Origin: Blastocatellia bacterium | GTDB lineage: Bacteria > Acidobacteriota > Blastocatellia > Pyrinomonadales > Pyrinomonadaceae | DNA: 9,648 bases | Reading direction: 5' to 3' | Assembly (NCBI GenBank): GCA_013695495.1 | Contig: JACDAK010000319.1 | Location: 1 to 9,648 of the forward strand | Shown here: positions 5,992-9,648 of the stretch, piece after piece | How positions within the stretch are numbered: position 1 is the stretch's first letter | How the letters are laid out: each line of letters begins with the position of its first letter | The notes under the pieces: generated by a model | What the model was told of the DNA's origin: nothing | What the model saw: only the letters and a program-made list of their open reading frames with translations | Databases searched by the model: none | Made by a program: the position numbers and the translations under genes

Positions 5992-6789
5992 GTGAACGCG
6001 AACAGAGAGATGCCCAGACTTTCGTGGCGCGAACGCTTTACTGCGTTTCGAGCGACGCTGCTTCTGTTTGCAATTGCGGTCATCATCTCATTGCCGGCGA
6101 TGACGGGTTCGGGCCGCGACCTGAATTACTGGGAAAACTTCATGCGGTTCGCCGGGAAGTTTTTCCCGCCGGATCTGAGCGTAACGCCGACCGTGTTGGT
6201 CGCGTTGGGCGAAACGATACAGATAGCGGTGATGGCCACGTTCTTTGCGGCGATCATCGCCCTGCCGCTGGCGGTTGCGGGGTCGCAGAACATCGCGCCG
6301 CGGTGGATGAACCTGGTGACGCGAATGATCTTGAATGTGATCAGAACGCTGCCGAGCTTGATCTGGGCGCTGCTGGCGGTGGCGGTAGTGGGGCCCAATC
6401 CGCTTGCGGGCGTGATCGGGCTAACCTTTTACAGCATCGGGTACCTTGGGAAATTCTACAGCGACGCTTTCGAATCGATCGATGCGGAGGTTTCGGACGG
6501 GCTGAGAGCGTCGGGGGCGAATGCGGTACAGTCGTTTCAATATGGGATGCTGCCGCAAGTGAAGCCGCTGATCCTGAGCCATGTTCTGTGGATGCTTGAA
6601 TATAACATCCGCTCTGCCGCGATCATTGGGTATGTAGGCGCGGGCGGCATCGGGCTTCTACTGCATACCTATCAGGAATTTGGGCATTGGGACCGGTTCT
6701 CGACCGTTCTGCTGTTCATACTTATCTTAGTTACCACGCTCGATCTCTTTGGTGAATGGCTCCGCGGCAAAATACTGCGCGACGATTGA
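5992..6789 (+). CDS. phnE: PhnE-family ABC transporter permease
   Basis: This 265-residue inner-membrane permease forms the channel of the importer, presumably as a homodimer because only one permease gene is present. Hydrophobic segments lie at about 21-40, 68-97, 112-133, 138-155, 206-224 and 236-253. The cytoplasmic coupling loop (EAA-like) spans about 161-190, with ESIDAEVSDGLRASGA followed by a conserved MLPQVKP. FFPPDLS before the second membrane segment, RTLPSLIWALL (118-128) and the C-terminal IGYVGAGGIGLLL (212-224) are typical of PhnE. The start is GTG 5992 or ATG 6010 (codon 7); neither has a clear Shine-Dalgarno sequence. Together with the two genes before it, this completes an importer in the order D-C-E. 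Confidence 0.88.
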   Translation: MNANREMPRLSWRERFTAFRATLLLFAIAVIISLPAMTGSGRDLNYWENFMRFAGKFFPPDLSVTPTVLVALGETIQIAVMATFFAAIIALPLAVAGSQNIAPRWMNLVTRMILNVIRTLPSLIWALLAVAVVGPNPLAGVIGLTFYSIGYLGKFYSDAFESIDAEVSDGLRASGANAVQSFQYGMLPQVKPLILSHVLWMLEYNIRSAAIIGYVGAGGIGLLLHTYQEFGHWDRFSTVLLFILILVTTLDLFGEWLRGKILRDD

Positions 6790-6817
6790 TCAAGGGACAC
6801 GAAACACCTCTTCAGAA

Positions 6818-6836
6818 CGCGTAAACATTTAACGCG
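6818..6836. repeat. Bulged inverted repeat between permease and MFS genes
   Basis: CGCG-TAAA-CA-TTTA-A-CGCG is an inverted repeat with one unpaired A in the right arm. With only a 2-base centre and no T-run it is a poor RNA terminator; it could be a protein-binding site or chance. Confidence 0.25.
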
Positions 6837-6847
6837 GATTCCGACGT

Positions 6848-6861
6848 CGCGACGGGTCGCG
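6848..6861. repeat. 14-bp palindrome upstream of the MFS gene
   Basis: CGCGAC-GG-GTCGCG is a perfect inverted repeat centred 40 bases before the ATG at 6895. As RNA it would form at most a 5-bp stem with a CGGG loop, and no T-run follows, so a DNA-level operator is as likely as a terminator. No convincing -35/-10 pair was found in this 105-base gap. Confidence 0.3.
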
Positions 6862-6894
6862 TGCGGCCAAATTTAAGTTTATTCTCAAAATCGG

Positions 6895-8187
6895 ATGCAC
6901 ACGCTGACGTATTCACAACTGCTGAAAGGGAACCGCAATTTTCGAAATCTGCTGGGCGGGCAGTTCATTTCAGAATTGGGGAACTGGTTCAATTTCATCG
7001 CGGGCCTGGGGCTGGTGCGTGCGGTGAGCGGAGCTTCGCCAACGGCGGCGGGCATATATTTTGCGTGCCGACTGCTGCCGTTTGCGTTCGCTTCGCCAAT
7101 AGCGGGGGCTTTCGTTGATCGATTTTCGCGGCGGCAGGTAATGATCGTGACGGATCTTTTACGCGTCGGCGTCGCGTTGCTGTTCTTGATGGTGTCGACC
7201 GCAGATGACCTTTGGATCGCCTATCTGGCAATGGTGCTATTGTCGACGTTTGGTGCGTTTTTCGACGGGGCGAAGAACGCTTCGACGCCGAATCTAACCG
7301 GGAAAGAGGGGCTGCTGGCGGGAACGGCGCTTATGTTTTCGACGCGCTTTTTGCTGATGGCGGTGGGCTCGGCGCTCGGTGGGTGGACGGCGGCGATGGT
7401 CGGTTATGAGGCTGCATTTTTGGTGAATGCGGCGTCGTTCGCTGCCTCGGCATACCTGGTGTGGCTGATCCCGGAAGAGGCGACGCGGGACAAGGAGACG
7501 GCGGAACGGAGGGCGGAGGCCCCAACGGTGCGGCCGTCTTTCAGGAGCGAGATGCGCGAGGGGGTGCGTTATGCGTTTCTCAACCATTTTGCGTTCACGA
7601 TATTGATAATGAATGTGATGTGGGCGACCGGGGGCGGTGCGGTGAACATCATTTTTGAGCGTGCGGGAGGCGTTTACTTTGCGGAGCGCGAGGCGTGGAA
7701 CCCGGACATGGCGGTGGCGATATTGTGGGCCGCGACGGGGTTGGGGTTGACGATAGGGATGCTGATCGCGCATCGGACGTCGATGATCTTGGACCGGCGC
7801 GGGCGGCACAGCACGTTCATCGGCTGGTCGCTGCTGATCCACGGGGTGCTGTTTTCAGCGGCTGCGTTTATGCCGACGTTGTGGCTATTCGCGCTTTTTG
7901 TATTTATCTCGAGGGCGATCGTGGGGGTTGAATATGCGATTCAGGAGACGCTTTTTCAGCAGAGTTTGCCGGATTATATTCGCGGGCGTATATCGACGAT
8001 CGACCGTGGGGCGGAGTTGACGGTGTTCGGCGCGTCGAGCTATTTTGCGGCGCTGGCGATGTTCTATATCACGCCGATGACACTGACGATCATCTCGGGT
8101 ATTTTATCAGCGGCGGCGGGTATCGTGTGGTTCCTGAGGAATCCGACGGAAAAGCGGTTCAGGGAGTCATCAAAACCTTTTGAATGA
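6895..8187 (+). CDS. MFS transporter, MFS_3 (EntS / macrolide-efflux-like) family
   Basis: The 430-residue inner-membrane protein has about 12 hydrophobic segments and a polar, charged central loop at about 193-225 separating two six-helix halves. The MFS motif A appears as GAFVDRFSRR (71-80). The C-terminal half has RISTIDRGAEL after SLPDYIRGR (358-375), typical of the MFS_3 'transmembrane secretion effector' group, which includes enterobactin exporter EntS and MefA-like drug pumps. Members export small molecules by proton antiport. Next to a FecA-like receptor and an ABC importer, export of a chelator or of a surplus or toxic substrate is conceivable, but location is the only evidence. The ATG at 6895 has no Shine-Dalgarno sequence. 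The gene ends at 8187, directly abutting the stop of the opposing gene. Confidence 0.85.
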   Translation: MHTLTYSQLLKGNRNFRNLLGGQFISELGNWFNFIAGLGLVRAVSGASPTAAGIYFACRLLPFAFASPIAGAFVDRFSRRQVMIVTDLLRVGVALLFLMVSTADDLWIAYLAMVLLSTFGAFFDGAKNASTPNLTGKEGLLAGTALMFSTRFLLMAVGSALGGWTAAMVGYEAAFLVNAASFAASAYLVWLIPEEATRDKETAERRAEAPTVRPSFRSEMREGVRYAFLNHFAFTILIMNVMWATGGGAVNIIFERAGGVYFAEREAWNPDMAVAILWAATGLGLTIGMLIAHRTSMILDRRGRHSTFIGWSLLIHGVLFSAAAFMPTLWLFALFVFISRAIVGVEYAIQETLFQQSLPDYIRGRISTIDRGAELTVFGASSYFAALAMFYITPMTLTIISGILSAAAGIVWFLRNPTEKRFRESSKPFE

Positions 8188-9123
8188 TCAAGCGGTGATG
8201 ATGACGGCTTTGGTTCCGGTGAGTTCTGAAAAATCTTTTGTGTAAATGGCATCAACACGGCGGCGTGCGCGGCCGATGGTCTCGACAATTTCTTGCGTTG
8301 AAACGAAGCCATTTTCTGTGTGGGCGATGGCCCAGTTTTTGTAATGCGAAGCGCTTGAGAGAGTGTCTTCGAGCATTCGCAGATATTGCGATTTGGTCTC
8401 AACAGGAGAGCCAAATTTGCCGGAGCGGACGAGGTCAAGATCCTTCCAGAAATCGTTTCCGCCGCGGAGCCACTCTTCGCGCCACTGTGAGCGTTCCGAA
8501 TACCCAAGCCCGCCGCCGATGCCTGATACCGGGAGCCGCAGGAACATCAGGTCGGCCGGCGTCTCTGCGATGAAGATGTTTGCGGGTTTGTTTTGGCAGA
8601 GATTCTCTTTTGCGTTATTCACCGGTTCCGGCAGAGACATCCACAGGCGACGAAAAACGTTGGTTAGCGGCTGGCGAAGTTCGCGGGTCTCATCTGTGAA
8701 AGAAAGGACGTAATCGCCGACTGCCATCGCAAGGCCGGCTCCGATGGCAAAGGCTATGGGCGACTGTATCCGTTCGAGATTGCTTCGCACATTATCGAAC
8801 CACCAGGCGTCCGTTTCGCCGAACCAGCTTCGCAAAGCGGGGTTATGAAGTTTGTGGCCCGGGACGTAGACGTCTTCAAGTATCTGATTGACGTCGTCGT
8901 CGGTCAGTCGTTCCTGGTTGTTTTGAATGACGGAAACGGCCCTGACCCATGCGGACTGCAGCAGGTCGTTCGCAAGCACCTTAACATCACGCCGCTTGAG
9001 AAATACGCCGAGGGTCGGGTCAGACGTAAATGGCATCGCAGCGGACGAGAACTTGAGACGCCCGAGTATGTTCAACTCAAATGCGAGCCAGCCGGAAGGG
9101 GCGATCTTTGCGGAATAGATCAT
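8188..9123 (-). CDS. Conserved-looking protein of unknown function, 311 residues
   Basis: I do not recognise this protein. It has no signal peptide. The centre holds a Trp-rich stretch, SWFGETDAWWFDNVRSN (99-115), followed by an Ala/Gly-rich hydrophobic segment SPIAFAIGAGLAMAVGDYVL (121-140) that could be a buried helix or one membrane span. A second Trp-containing acidic/basic region, QWREEWLRGGNDFWKDLD (213-230), and a helical C-terminal third with RARRRVDAIY (285-294) follow. The region 30-90 looks helical and charged (RRDVKVLANDLLQ, DDDVNQILEDVY). It has normal codon structure and no in-frame stop over 936 bases. It starts 9 bases after the stop of the HD-GYP gene on the same strand, so cotranscription and a link to that signalling protein are likely. 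The ATG at 9121-9123 lacks a Shine-Dalgarno sequence, and a start at Met30 is possible. Confidence 0.75.
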   Translation of the reverse strand: MIYSAKIAPSGWLAFELNILGRLKFSSAAMPFTSDPTLGVFLKRRDVKVLANDLLQSAWVRAVSVIQNNQERLTDDDVNQILEDVYVPGHKLHNPALRSWFGETDAWWFDNVRSNLERIQSPIAFAIGAGLAMAVGDYVLSFTDETRELRQPLTNVFRRLWMSLPEPVNNAKENLCQNKPANIFIAETPADLMFLRLPVSGIGGGLGYSERSQWREEWLRGGNDFWKDLDLVRSGKFGSPVETKSQYLRMLEDTLSSASHYKNWAIAHTENGFVSTQEIVETIGRARRRVDAIYTKDFSELTGTKAVIITA

Positions 9124-9132
9124 TGATAACGT

Positions 9133-9648
9133 TTAGACCACGTGGTCGAGCTGTAAAAATTCCTTGACGATACGGGGATCAAATTCGATCGCAGCCCACT
9201 CTGTCAGATATTGCCGTGCTTCGGCTGTTGTACGGGCCTTTCGGCGCGGGCGATCGTCCGTGAGCGCGGCGTAGCAATCCGCCACTCTGAGAATACGGGC
9301 GGCGAGCGGTATATTTTCACCCTGAAGCCCGTCGGGGTAGCCTTGGCCGCTCCACCATTCGTGATGCCAGCGGACGAGAAGTTGGACTCCGCGCGAAAAA
9401 CCGCGGCGGGCGGTCTGCTGTTCGCCGATGACGGGATGGCGCTGAAGGTCGAGCCGTTCGGCTTGTGTGAGTTCGCGGTTTTCGCGGATGTACGGACGGT
9501 TCATCACCATTTCGCCGATGTCATGAACCAATGCAGCATGCTGCATGACGAGGCGATCTTGAGAGGCCATGTGGAACACGCGCCCGAGCTGTTCTGCGAT
9601 CTCGGCTATGCGCAGGGCATGGGCATGGGTATAGCCTTCGAATTCATC
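9133..9648 (-). CDS. HD-GYP domain protein (c-di-GMP phosphodiesterase type), C-terminal part
   Basis: 171 residues are visible; the gene begins beyond the right edge. HD-GYP domains hydrolyse cyclic di-GMP at a two- or three-metal site. In fragment numbering, the visible ligands are E4-x3-H8, H42-D43 in HDIG, H71 (QRHP), H95-H96 (WHHE) and D124 (VADCY). The HD-GYP hallmark GYPDGL and IPLAARIL follow in order, so the domain is complete or nearly so. The Lys usually following HDIG (HDxGK) is Glu46 here, and the Asp before the GYP motif (usual DGxGYP) is Ser. Any sensory or receiver domain would lie upstream. The stop is at 9133-9135, and the unknown gene starts 9 bases further on. The GTG at 9577-9579 is internal, because homology continues upstream to the window edge. 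Confidence 0.9.
   Translation of the reverse strand, partial: DEFEGYTHAHALRIAEIAEQLGRVFHMASQDRLVMQHAALVHDIGEMVMNRPYIRENRELTQAERLDLQRHPVIGEQQTARRGFSRGVQLLVRWHHEWWSGQGYPDGLQGENIPLAARILRVADCYAALTDDRPRRKARTTAEARQYLTEWAAIEFDPRIVKEFLQLDHVV

Noticed and set aside
5751..6599. 282-codon + strand frame bridging the ATPase and permease genes
   Set aside because: It overlaps two intact genes with complete motifs in other frames, and its translation is low-complexity Arg/Gly/Ala/Cys without domain features.

Overview
The window looks like a chromosomal segment of a moderately GC-rich Gram-negative bacterium. My best guess is an Acidobacteriota member, possibly Blastocatellia-like. This rests on an outer-membrane TonB receptor with an N-terminal carboxypeptidase-regulatory-like domain, a double-CxxC zinc-ribbon protein, and the near absence of Shine-Dalgarno sequences (only one of seven visible starts has a clear one). 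The assignment is inference; no rRNA or other marker is present. I see no tRNA, rRNA, CRISPR array, insertion sequence or phage gene.

Layout. Positions 2-364 (+) are the C-terminal end of a histone-deacetylase-fold amidohydrolase cut by the window edge. A 93-residue zinc-ribbon protein (435-716) and a PaaG-like crotonase-fold isomerase (737-1531) follow on the same strand. A 322-base non-coding stretch (1532-1853) holds a hairpin, a short inverted repeat, a good sigma70-type promoter and a perfect 7-5-7 palindrome lying on the predicted transcription start. These precede a FecA-like TonB-dependent receptor (1854-4271).

After a 122-base gap comes a tight three-gene ABC importer of the phosphonate (PhnD-PhnC-PhnE) family (4394-6789): a lipoprotein binding protein, an ATPase and a permease, 9 and 11 bases apart. 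A 105-base gap with two inverted repeats precedes an MFS_3-type exporter (6895-8187). It ends tail to tail, with no intervening base, against a minus-strand pair: an unrecognised 311-residue protein (8188-9123) downstream of an HD-GYP domain protein (9133-9648, entering from beyond the window).

The most interesting feature is 1769-8187. Read together, it encodes an outer-membrane gate, a periplasmic lipoprotein, an inner-membrane ABC importer and an MFS exporter, behind an operator-like promoter. The receptor plug resembles ferric dicitrate receptors (FecA), while the ABC part belongs to the PhnDCE family, and the binding protein has Tyr where PhnD/PtxB-type proteins typically have His. I infer an envelope-spanning uptake system whose substrate may not be a phosphonate, possibly a metal chelate or other TonB-requiring solute. 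The substrate cannot be settled from sequence.
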